Shown piece by piece: positions 51,219-59,009 of a stretch of 64,000 nt of DNA (position 1 is the first letter of the stretch; the number at the start of each line of letters is the position of its first letter). A model generated the notes under the pieces. The model was not told the origin of the DNA. It made no database searches and was given only the letters and a program-made list of their open reading frames with translations. The DNA is taken from NCBI GenBank assembly GCA_038230215.1, contig JBBRNR010000001.1:372001-436000 (forward strand), given 5' to 3'. Made by a program: the position numbers and the translations under genes. The DNA is from DASVRZ01 sp038230215. Its GTDB lineage: Bacteria; Verrucomicrobiota; Verrucomicrobiia; Chthoniobacterales; DASVRZ01.

Positions 51219-52664
51219 ATGAGTAGTGCAGTGGTCTCTAGAGCACTTGATGATGATAAGCTAGTAAAAACAAACGCCTCTTTTTTCTCTCAAAAATGGG
51301 TACTGAGTCTGCTAATGTCTTTTCTCGATGTAGTGAGTTGGATTGTTATCTTCAGGTTGTTCATGTTTCTCCGTGGAACCACGGTAAATACTTCCCAAAT
51401 GGCATGGGGCGCTTCCTGCTCGATAGGGTTGGCGATTACCATTGTCGCACTTTACACTGTAGGTGGATATAATACTCGCCGCGACTTGCTGAGCTTGGCT
51501 TTTGCTGCGGAATTTATTCTTTCAATGCTGGCAGCAGCGGCGATTTCTTTCATTTTCATCTATGCCATGGCCACCTATAGCCAAGAAATACGCCCTAGTC
51601 GCAGTGTGCTGCTGTCCACTTTTTTTACCTTTCCCCTAGTTTCCCTATTCTATAGAAGGCTAATTGCCAATTGGTATTGGAGCCTTCGTAAGACTCGGGA
51701 ATTTCTGGTTATCGGCGGGGGTGCGTTGGCTCAACAATTCATGCGCGCTTACAAGAGGTCTTCCTCCACTGAGAAACTCCGTTTTGTAAGTGATGATACA
51801 GAAGCCATTTTAAAGCCGATCGACGGGGACGGATCGCCAGTGATTGCAGGCCGTGTCTTTGAGCATGTGCGGAATATTGGCAGCCTGGTTGCAGGGGTTA
51901 TCATAGCCGAAGAGTCTGGAAAAATTAGCGCTGCTTTAATTGATGCTTTGGTGCGACTGCACTTTGAGAGAGTTCCAGTTTATACGCTGGAGTCTTTTTA
52001 CGAAACATTCTGGCAAAAAGTTCCCGTGTTGGCATTGGACGCGGTTTGGCCACTCCAGAAAGGATTCCCTTTATCGACTGATACGCATTATGCCAGCTTT
52101 AAGAGGATTTTGGACGTCCTTTTTGCATTAATCGCATTGATTCTGCTGGCACCTGTTTTTGGGTTGGTAGCGCTGATCGTCCGTTGGGAAAGCCGGGGAT
52201 CTGTCATTTTCAAGCAGGAGCGCGTGGGGTGGCACCGGCGCTCTTTCATGGTGCTTAAGTTTCGCACCATGTATGAACGCGAGGAAGAAGGCAGCCTGTA
52301 TACACAATCCAACGATAGCCGCATCACACGGTCAGGCAGGTGGTTGCGTAAGCTGCGACTCGATGAGTTGCCTCAACTTTGGAATGTCCTGATTGGGGAC
52401 ATGAGTGTAATTGGCCCACGAGCGGAATGGATCAAATGTGTGGCCCTCTACGAGGATTACATTCCATCATATCATTTCCGACATTTGGTTAAACCAGGCA
52501 TTACAGGCTGGGCTCAAGTGAATTATCCGTATGGAGCCAATCTGGATGACGCCATTCAGAAGCTTAAATACGATCTATATTACATCCGGCACTATTCTTT
52601 GAAACTCGACGCCATGATCGTGCTAAAAACAATCCATGTCATCTTTCTTGCCAAAGGAAAGTAA
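51219..52664 (+). CDS. Polyprenyl-phosphate sugar-phosphate transferase (initiating enzyme)
   Basis: A 481-residue membrane enzyme that transfers a sugar-1-phosphate to undecaprenyl phosphate and so starts repeat-unit synthesis. Four N-terminal helices (about residues 25-160), a soluble CoA-binding-like middle domain (ITGGG-type VIGGGALAQQFMRAY) and a fifth helix lead to the bacterial sugar transferase domain: IFKQERVGWHRRSFMVLKFR, LRKLRLDELPQLWNVLIGDM and SVIGPR. Both catalytic acidic residues (the D-E of RLDELPQ) are present. It resembles WcaJ/EpsL and exosortase-linked sugar transferases. The primer sugar is unknown. Confidence 0.94.
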   Translation: MSSAVVSRALDDDKLVKTNASFFSQKWVLSLLMSFLDVVSWIVIFRLFMFLRGTTVNTSQMAWGASCSIGLAITIVALYTVGGYNTRRDLLSLAFAAEFILSMLAAAAISFIFIYAMATYSQEIRPSRSVLLSTFFTFPLVSLFYRRLIANWYWSLRKTREFLVIGGGALAQQFMRAYKRSSSTEKLRFVSDDTEAILKPIDGDGSPVIAGRVFEHVRNIGSLVAGVIIAEESGKISAALIDALVRLHFERVPVYTLESFYETFWQKVPVLALDAVWPLQKGFPLSTDTHYASFKRILDVLFALIALILLAPVFGLVALIVRWESRGSVIFKQERVGWHRRSFMVLKFRTMYEREEEGSLYTQSNDSRITRSGRWLRKLRLDELPQLWNVLIGDMSVIGPRAEWIKCVALYEDYIPSYHFRHLVKPGITGWAQVNYPYGANLDDAIQKLKYDLYYIRHYSLKLDAMIVLKTIHVIFLAKGK

Positions 52665-52908
52665 CAGCCCAACTGAATAAAGGCTGTAAAGGTTGAATAA
52701 CGCGTCCGGTTCCTTTTAAAATGCATGTCGGAAGCGTCACGATAGGCCGCAGGTCGAGTTGCATCTTTTCCTGTGCAGTGATCTCCAAAAGAAGCGGGTC
52801 GGTCGGGTTAGCCGCCTCGCGGGCCTGCTTCGATTCGGGGAGATTGATGGTCAGCTCCGACTGCTTCGACTTAAACGTGGTCGTCACGATAAAACTGTAA
52901 TCCGCCAC
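52639..52908 (-). pseudogene. Probable ExbD/TolR fragment
   Basis: An 89-residue minus-strand frame contains FIVTTTFKSKQSELTINLPE and LLLEITAQEKMQLD, which resemble the part of ExbD/TolR that follows its membrane helix (a T-T-F segment, then L-x-I-x-L-P and an I-T-A-x-G-like strand). The membrane helix with its conserved aspartate is missing, and the C-terminus is replaced by unrelated sequence that runs 26 bp into the sugar-transferase gene. No ExbB or TonB is nearby. This is best read as a gene remnant. Confidence 0.45.
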
Positions 52909-53037
52909 AAAGCCGGTCTGGTAGGAACCATCCTATCCCGCCGCATCCTACATTGTTGGACAGTAATGATGTCCTGTGCCGCAAGCGAAAGGGCATACCT
53001 GCATCAACCAACGGATTATACTACCCTCTTTAAAGGT

Positions 53038-53068
53038 AAAAAAAATGGCATCCTTTCGGATGCCATTT
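53038..53068 (-). terminator. Rho-independent terminator of the PEP-CTERM gene
   Basis: On the minus strand the stem AAATGGCATCC with loop GAAA and GGATGCCATTT (53043-53068) is followed by eight Ts (complement of 53038-53045). The stem is perfect over 11 bp. It lies 19 bp past the stop of the PEP-CTERM gene at 53088, which makes it the clearest terminator in the window. Confidence 0.88.
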
Positions 53069-53087
53069 AATAAAAAACTACAAACGG

Positions 53088-53984
53088 TTAGGAATGCTTC
53101 ATACGACGGCGAACAACCATTAGCATGCCGCCCAGTCCGGCGATCACAGAGAGCCCCATAGTCGAAGGTTCGGGTACCACCGACAAATTATCAAAGAGGA
53201 TCGAATTCGAACCCGCGTCTGCTCCAGTAGCACCAGTAACATTAAAAACCGCAGCTACTCCATCCACTGCAGTTGGGACAGCTCCAGCCGAGGAAACATC
53301 CACGTCGCTGAAAATGGTGAATGTATTATTATTCACATCAGTGATGATCGCAGTCAACTTGTTAAATTGATCGATAAACAATTGCAAACTGCTGGCACTA
53401 TTGTAAGGAAGCGAGTTATCTGGATTTGTTTGGGAACTCGGAATGGCACCTCCAGTGCTCAACCGAAAATCCAGAAGATTAGCATCTAAAGAATCAGGCG
53501 TGAAATAGAGAGTCACGTATTCAGCACCTGCAGCAGTGAGACGAAAACCAAATTCATCCCGATTAGGATTTGCCAGAGAGCTGCTGGCGATCGAAAAATC
53601 TACTTTCAATTGGACGCCATTGAGAGCATCACCAACCACGCCAGTGGTGTGTGACAATACAATATTAGTTCCGCCGGGCGCGTTATCGGGAAGAAAAACG
53701 CCGCCTAATTGGGCAATGTAGTTGCTCGTGCTACTGAACAAAACTGGATTACTATTAACGTCTTGGATATTCCCAACAAAGTCACTGTTGCTACCGGCAA
53801 CATCAAGGGAGGTGGGATCTGTGCTGACCCAGCCATTTTGCGTACTGAGGTTGTTCTCAGTATAGGCAGGAGGATTAAAGTCCTCAAAATAGGCTTTCGC
53901 GGATGGCGCAGAGGCCACAGAGAAAGAACCCAACAGAACTCCGAAAAGGAGCATTTTATTACTGGAAGAAATCGTGTTTGTCAT
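53088..53984 (-). CDS. PEP-CTERM sorting-domain protein
   Basis: A 298-residue secreted protein. The signal peptide (about residues 1-30, KMLLFGVLLGSFSVASAPSAKA) precedes a beta-rich body with DFSIASSS and EFGFRLTAAGAEYVTLYF, resembling lectin or laminin-G-like sandwiches. The C-terminus carries VPEPS (PEP at about 271-273), a glycine-rich membrane helix and the basic cluster RRRMKHS, the exosortase recognition signal. It is isolated on the minus strand inside the polysaccharide locus, preceded by a 45-residue secreted peptide gene and followed by a strong terminator. The ATG at 53984 is preferred to a TTG at 54002. Confidence 0.9.
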   Translation of the reverse strand: MTNTISSSNKMLLFGVLLGSFSVASAPSAKAYFEDFNPPAYTENNLSTQNGWVSTDPTSLDVAGSNSDFVGNIQDVNSNPVLFSSTSNYIAQLGGVFLPDNAPGGTNIVLSHTTGVVGDALNGVQLKVDFSIASSSLANPNRDEFGFRLTAAGAEYVTLYFTPDSLDANLLDFRLSTGGAIPSSQTNPDNSLPYNSASSLQLFIDQFNKLTAIITDVNNNTFTIFSDVDVSSAGAVPTAVDGVAAVFNVTGATGADAGSNSILFDNLSVVPEPSTMGLSVIAGLGGMLMVVRRRMKHS

Positions 53985-54008
53985 GACTGTAGAAGTTTGC
54001 AAGGCAGC

Positions 54009-54146
54009 TTAAGGCTTGCTGACGAGACCTTGAGTACTGGTCTGGTCTGGGGGTGGAGTTGGCCTCCCTTTAGTGCCTGCATGCGCTGAGGGGAGGAGAA
54101 GGAGCATAGCGGCTCCCACAATGGCGAGGAATAAGGTGGGTTTCAT
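54009..54146 (-). CDS. Small secreted peptide (45 residues)
   Basis: A short frame from the ATG at 54146 to the TAA at 54009-54011. It encodes a clear signal peptide, MKPTLFLAIVGAAMLLLLPS followed by AHA, with a probable cleavage site after AHA, then a mature part of about 21 residues rich in Pro, Thr and Gly (GTKGRPTPPPDQ). It lies 24 bp upstream of the PEP-CTERM gene in the same direction and starts 94 bp from the divergent O-antigen ligase-like gene. The positively charged N-region, hydrophobic core and A-x-A site make chance unlikely. No family is recognised. Confidence 0.6.
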   Translation of the reverse strand: MKPTLFLAIVGAAMLLLLPSAHAGTKGRPTPPPDQTSTQGLVSKP

Positions 54147-54239
54147 GCCGTCATCTTAGTGAAGAATGTTACATGTGCAATACTTATTGCGTAGATTCTT
54201 CGACTTTATGAAGATTCGTCGTCATTCAGTTCAAGTCTG

Positions 54240-56735
54240 ATGTCGAACACTCCCCTTTGCCATGCCTCGCCAGATTATGCCAGCCAATATTCGCCACTCA
54301 AGGCGGATCGTTTTGCCATGAAAACAGACGCCGCTAGTCTTGCCAGACACTCCGTTTCGTGGTGGGTTTTTTTGTTGTTTTTCTTAGCGGCGGGTGTCTC
54401 CATTTTTCTGAATGGGGTCGCCGTCGAGGGAGCGGAAGGTGTCTTTTTATCTTTTGCTGGACTGGTGATGCTGCTTTTTCCCCCGCAGACGCGCGTGGAA
54501 GGGAGATTGTGGATTCTGCTGGCAGCGCTCCTCCTCTTCTGCGCTTTGGCGCTCCTCCCGCAGGACTTGTTTGCCATTCCTGTCTGGCGAGCGCATTTGC
54601 AAGGCTTGCCCATTCCTCTGGGAAAACAGGTGACGCCAGTACCGAGCGAGACTGCTTTTTTTCTCTGCCTGCTCGGGATCAGCGGTTGTTTATGTTTGTT
54701 CGGCCTGGCTCATCCATTGCGCTCGCGCTGCCTGCTTTGGCTGGCGTGCGCCGCCGTGCTGGTCTACCTCTGCTATGCCGGACTGGCTATTTACTCTTGG
54801 AAAACAGGCTGGAAATACCCGTTCGACGAAGATGCCAGCTTTGGATTTTTTCCCAATCGGAATCATACCGCAACTTTTTTGATCACGGGCAGCCTCCTTT
54901 CGTCAGGCTTGCTCGCGGTTGCGGCCCGGAGTGGGCGATGGCTTTATGGGGCGCTGGCCAGCGCCGGCCTCTGCGTGTGCGCTGTTTCGCTCCTGATATA
55001 TTCAAGCTCCCGAGGGGGAGTCGTTTTTCTGCTTCTTGCGATATTTTTGTGGCTCTTGGGAATGGGCCGTGCCCGCTGGTCCATTCCTTTGCTGGTCACG
55101 TTTCTAACCACTCTTTTCGCTGGTTCGGTCCTTTTTTATGTTTCCAACAGCGAGGCGCGCAACCGACTCGTTCAGCCGTACTTCGAGAAATCTGACACAA
55201 GCGCGGGGCAAGATTACTCTCGGAAAGAAGTCACCTCGGAAGGGCGGCTGTTAATTTACAAGGACACTCTGAGAATGATCTCCCAGCACCCCATCATGGG
55301 GATTGGGCTGGGCGCCTTCCGCTATGTTTATCCTTTTTATCAGAGGGACTCCCTTAGTGAATCGACCAGCGCACATCCGGAAAGTGACTGGCTGATGCTA
55401 GCGGCGGAGGGCGGACTGCCCTCCTTGCTCGTGGCTATAGCTGCTGGAGTCTTTCTTTTGCGCCGCATCCGAGGAGAGAAAGAGCATCCTTACTGGCCAT
55501 TGCGCTGGAGTTTTGTCTGCGCGGCAGGCACAGCGGTGTTGCACGGCTTGGTTGATGTGCCCATTCATCGTATTGCCCTGGGATGGTGGATCCTGCTCAT
55601 TTTCACAGCGGGTGTGCAAGTTTTCCCAAAACAGGAAATGCAGCCGCGGCTTTGGGAAAAAATCATTTTCGCACTCGTTGGACTCGGAGCCTTGGGGTTG
55701 GGCATATTTTTGATTCGCGCAGAATGGTTTGGCGGCACCTCGTCTCCTCCTTTTCGGGCCTCCAGGGCAGCGGCTAAGATCTACGAAATTTATCAATCAG
55801 ATCCGGAAAAAGCTTCGCAATTTGCCACGGGCGAAATTGAGAAATCGCCGATGGATCAGGGTCTCTATCATCAAAAAGCTCTGCTTCAGTTGAGAGACGA
55901 AGGCACTGATCACGAAGTGGATTCCCTCTTTGCGGCGCGCAGAGCGTTGAATCCGAGTTGGCCCCAAATCCCTTTGGATCAGGGAGATGCCTGGATCAAA
56001 ATCGACACCGGCAGGACCGCCACGCTCTGGCTCGAGGCTATCGGTCGGATACGAAAAATCGATCAAGTGAGAGGTTCAGGTCGAACTCTCCAGCTATACG
56101 ATGACATCTTAAGAAAAAGCGCCGGACACCCTGAGATTCAACTGCGTTTGCGGGAGGCTTTCGGACGGGATCCCGCCATGCTGCTCACCTGGCTGGAGCG
56201 GGTCGAGGCACCGCTGGCTAGGGAAGAGATTAAAAACATAGCCGCTGATCCCGCGCTCCTAGCGACCTTCCCACCTGCTTCACGCAAAATATTTCTCCGA
56301 ATCTGGTATGACATCGCGGATCATTCGGATCTCCAGGCTTTTGCGAAACAAATCGGCTGGCAGGACGCCGCCTGGCCCATCGGGATCCGTCAGCTATTGG
56401 ACGCCAGAAATTTTCAGGAAGCGGTGCAAAATGTGGTCAAACATAATCATCTCGACCTCTCCCTACCGACAGCTGGCACAGGAAAAATATCAGGTTATCC
56501 AGAGGAAATCGAAAGCCCGCTGGAGAGATTCACATTCTATTGGAAGTCCGGCAACCAGGTCACCGCCCGGCGCGTTCTCGAGGAAGCCCGCGCGCAGGCG
56601 GAGAAATCCGGCAAAAAGTCGCCAGAAATCTGGAAAACCTCCGCATCTTTGGCCATTCACGACGAGCACTGGGAGTTGGCTTGGTCCTGTCTGCAACGCT
56701 ATGTGCGAGAATCGGGCCTAGACGCCTCCCTCTGA
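54240..56735 (+). CDS. O-antigen ligase/polymerase family membrane protein
   Basis: An 831-residue protein. Residues about 35-490 contain ten to twelve helices with the Wzy/WaaL family features FGFFPNRNHTATFLITGSLL and YSSSRGGVVFLLL, plus a periplasmic loop with HPIMGIGLGAFRYVYPFYQ. Residues about 500-831 are soluble and helical, resembling tetratricopeptide-type repeats. Such proteins join or polymerise lipid-linked glycans; in exosortase loci this type is common near the Wza/Wzc genes. With the Wzy-like protein at 41123 it gives the locus two candidates for polymerisation or ligation. The ATG at 54240 is the first in frame. Confidence 0.85.
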   Translation: MSNTPLCHASPDYASQYSPLKADRFAMKTDAASLARHSVSWWVFLLFFLAAGVSIFLNGVAVEGAEGVFLSFAGLVMLLFPPQTRVEGRLWILLAALLLFCALALLPQDLFAIPVWRAHLQGLPIPLGKQVTPVPSETAFFLCLLGISGCLCLFGLAHPLRSRCLLWLACAAVLVYLCYAGLAIYSWKTGWKYPFDEDASFGFFPNRNHTATFLITGSLLSSGLLAVAARSGRWLYGALASAGLCVCAVSLLIYSSSRGGVVFLLLAIFLWLLGMGRARWSIPLLVTFLTTLFAGSVLFYVSNSEARNRLVQPYFEKSDTSAGQDYSRKEVTSEGRLLIYKDTLRMISQHPIMGIGLGAFRYVYPFYQRDSLSESTSAHPESDWLMLAAEGGLPSLLVAIAAGVFLLRRIRGEKEHPYWPLRWSFVCAAGTAVLHGLVDVPIHRIALGWWILLIFTAGVQVFPKQEMQPRLWEKIIFALVGLGALGLGIFLIRAEWFGGTSSPPFRASRAAAKIYEIYQSDPEKASQFATGEIEKSPMDQGLYHQKALLQLRDEGTDHEVDSLFAARRALNPSWPQIPLDQGDAWIKIDTGRTATLWLEAIGRIRKIDQVRGSGRTLQLYDDILRKSAGHPEIQLRLREAFGRDPAMLLTWLERVEAPLAREEIKNIAADPALLATFPPASRKIFLRIWYDIADHSDLQAFAKQIGWQDAAWPIGIRQLLDARNFQEAVQNVVKHNHLDLSLPTAGTGKISGYPEEIESPLERFTFYWKSGNQVTARRVLEEARAQAEKSGKKSPEIWKTSASLAIHDEHWELAWSCLQRYVRESGLDASL

Positions 56736-56764
56736 AAAAGGTAGGTTTCCTGTTCCCCTAACCG

Positions 56765-58225
56765 ATGGCCCACCGCGACTTTTCCCAGACACGACTTTGC
56801 CACCAGCTGCGGGATGGGAAAAAATGGATGCGAGTCACATTGGCCTGTGGCTCGGCTTTTGCGGCACTCGGAAAACTCCACGCCCAGACCGTTTCCACAG
56901 TGCGCGAGGCAGAGTTTCGCTCGCGCTGGACGGATTACCAGGTGGACAAGGCGAAAACAAATTCAGCCCCAGCAGAGGCCGATGTCGCGACCAAGGAATC
57001 GCTCCTGACGAAGTTCACCCAATTTGGCCCATTGGAGTTTCATGGCGGTCTGACCACGGGCTGGGAGTATTCCAACGAAAAATACAACCTTAATAACCAG
57101 ACGAACCCGTCGAGCAGCAGTCTTTTTCTCGCACCTTCCCTACTCGCCACCTATGAAAAAAAACTCGGGACGTGGGACATCGGAGCCAGCTACTCCGTGG
57201 GCTGGCTTTATTATTTGGACCCAAATTATGTCGGCTCGAATGGCGATGTAACCACTTCGCAAACGGCAAATCTGGCGTTGCTGCGCATGAATGAGCGGGT
57301 GACCGTTCGTTCGACCACGAGCGCGTCCTCGGGCACGGGGTTTGACATTCAGCGGGGCCAAGCGACGGACCGGGTCGCGGTCGGGGAAAATTTTTCAGTC
57401 GAGTACCGAATCACTGAATACATGCGTACCGGCGTGAGCGGAAACTGGGGCTACGACTCCTACAGCACTCCCGGAAATGTGGCGGGCGTGGGCGACAGCA
57501 CTAATTATCGTTATGCCGGCGCTGTCTTCGTGGATAATTTCTGGACAGATAAAACCGCTTATCGTCTGGAACTGTCCGCCGGTTCCGACGTTCAGGACAA
57601 TGGCTCCGCCATCTCAAATGATAGGACTTACGCCCAGGGCGTGGTGCGGATCAATTACGGGCCAACCTCGAAGTTGGCATTCACGGGCAGCGTCGGCCTA
57701 GGCGTGCGCGATCAGACTCAGACCAGCAGCGATTCGCAGAATGGATTGCGGACGGTTTACTCGCTTTCGACCACTTACACGCCGTCTGAAAAGACTTCCA
57801 TTCGACTCTATGTCGGCATTGAGGGAGCGGCCAGTTTGCCGGAATTCTCTCTGGCGGTGAACTGGCATCCACGGGAGTTCACCTTTCTGGAGCTTTCAGT
57901 GTATCAGCAGACCGGCTTGTCGAATTTCACCACCACGAACGAGCGTCTCTCGAAAGGCTTTCTTCTCAGCATACGGCAAAGACTTTTTGCCCGGCTGAAT
58001 GCAAGTATTAGCGGAGGCTACGAGCAAAACGCTTCCATAATCAACGGTTCGACAACCAATATGGAAGACCCATATTCTTTTGTCGCCCTCGGACTGGGCT
58101 GGCAAATGAACACCCACCTATCCCTCCAGACTCAGATTCGCACTTCTCAAGGCCGTAACTCTCTCGGCACCTTAGCCAGCGGAGAGCAAACCCGCGCCTC
58201 AATGAGTTTAAGTTTGACTTTTTAG
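56765..58225 (+). CDS. Outer-membrane beta-barrel protein
   Basis: A 486-residue exported protein. The signal peptide is clearest if translation starts at the internal ATG 56828 (MRVTLACGSAFAALGKLHAQ); from 56765 it has 21 extra residues. After a short Lys/Asp-rich linker the sequence is a series of amphipathic strands with alternating aromatic residues (LEFHGGLTTGWEYSNEKYNL, ASYSVGWLYYLDPN) and ends in a typical barrel strand, MSLSLTF with a final phenylalanine. Similar barrels accompany Wza in exosortase-linked loci and may help the polymer cross the outer membrane (inference). Confidence 0.82.
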   Translation: MAHRDFSQTRLCHQLRDGKKWMRVTLACGSAFAALGKLHAQTVSTVREAEFRSRWTDYQVDKAKTNSAPAEADVATKESLLTKFTQFGPLEFHGGLTTGWEYSNEKYNLNNQTNPSSSSLFLAPSLLATYEKKLGTWDIGASYSVGWLYYLDPNYVGSNGDVTTSQTANLALLRMNERVTVRSTTSASSGTGFDIQRGQATDRVAVGENFSVEYRITEYMRTGVSGNWGYDSYSTPGNVAGVGDSTNYRYAGAVFVDNFWTDKTAYRLELSAGSDVQDNGSAISNDRTYAQGVVRINYGPTSKLAFTGSVGLGVRDQTQTSSDSQNGLRTVYSLSTTYTPSEKTSIRLYVGIEGAASLPEFSLAVNWHPREFTFLELSVYQQTGLSNFTTTNERLSKGFLLSIRQRLFARLNASISGGYEQNASIINGSTTNMEDPYSFVALGLGWQMNTHLSLQTQIRTSQGRNSLGTLASGEQTRASMSLSLTF

Positions 58226-58259
58226 CCGTCCCGACCACCATTCCCCACTCTTTTTATTC

Positions 58260-58973
58260 ATGATTGGAAAATTCTTTCTCTCCAGACTTAGTATGCTGGT
58301 TCTCCTCACTTTGGGTTCCCTGCAAACGCTTCCCGCCCAAGACAATGGCGCTCCCCCCTTGCAGCAGCCCAAAGCCACACCCGCACCCTCCGATACTCCC
58401 ACGGACACGACTAGCAAAAGCAACGCCACGGCGCAATCAGATGATTTCAGCAACCGGGTGATCAATTCCGCCGCCAACGATTATGTGCTGACCACGGCCG
58501 ACACCTTGGAAATGTCCATTTTCCACGAACCGGACCTCGCAACACGCAGCAAAATCAGTAGTGACGGGTCTGTGCAACTTCCACTTATTGGTGACACCAA
58601 GGTTGCCGGAATGACCGTGCGGGATGCCCGCGAACTGATCCGAAAACTTTACGATGCGCGTTATCTGGTAAAGCCGCAGGTTTATCTCAACGTCGTCGAT
58701 TACGCGCAGAAGAAATTCACCATTCTCGGCCAGGTTACCAAGCCTGGGACGTATGAATTGCCCGGCGGTGGCTCGATGAGTCTATTGGAGGCCGTTGGGG
58801 TGGCGGGAGGATTCACCCGGAGTGCGGATCGGGGGAAAGTTAGCATCCAGCGTACCACGAAAAAGGGCCGGGAATCGATCAAGATCAACGCCAAGAAACT
58901 CTCCGGCGAGGGCGAAAATAGCTTTACCGTGCAACCCGGCGACGTCATCACCGTCGCGGAGAGCTGGTTTTAA
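58260..58973 (+). CDS. Polysaccharide export protein (Wza-like)
   Basis: A 237-residue periplasmic/outer-membrane protein. A signal peptide (residues 1-26) and a Pro/Thr-rich linker precede the export domain: YVLTTADTLEMSIFHEPDLA, ISSDGSVQLPLIGDTKVAGM and an SLBB domain with KKFTILGQVTKPGTYELPGG and LLEAVGVAGGFTRSADRGKV. No lipobox cysteine follows the signal, so it is probably not a lipoprotein, unlike E. coli Wza. It forms part of the export module with the barrel protein and Wzc. Confidence 0.93.
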   Translation: MIGKFFLSRLSMLVLLTLGSLQTLPAQDNGAPPLQQPKATPAPSDTPTDTTSKSNATAQSDDFSNRVINSAANDYVLTTADTLEMSIFHEPDLATRSKISSDGSVQLPLIGDTKVAGMTVRDARELIRKLYDARYLVKPQVYLNVVDYAQKKFTILGQVTKPGTYELPGGGSMSLLEAVGVAGGFTRSADRGKVSIQRTTKKGRESIKINAKKLSGEGENSFTVQPGDVITVAESWF

Positions 58974-59009
58974 GGCCTTCCCATCCAGAATTTTGTAAAA
59001 GTTAGACTC

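Noticed and set aside
54147..54239. Sigma-54 promoter upstream of the PEP-CTERM unit
   Set aside because: Some exosortase systems use sigma-54 control, so I looked for TGGCAC-N5-TTGC in this gap; no acceptable match was found.
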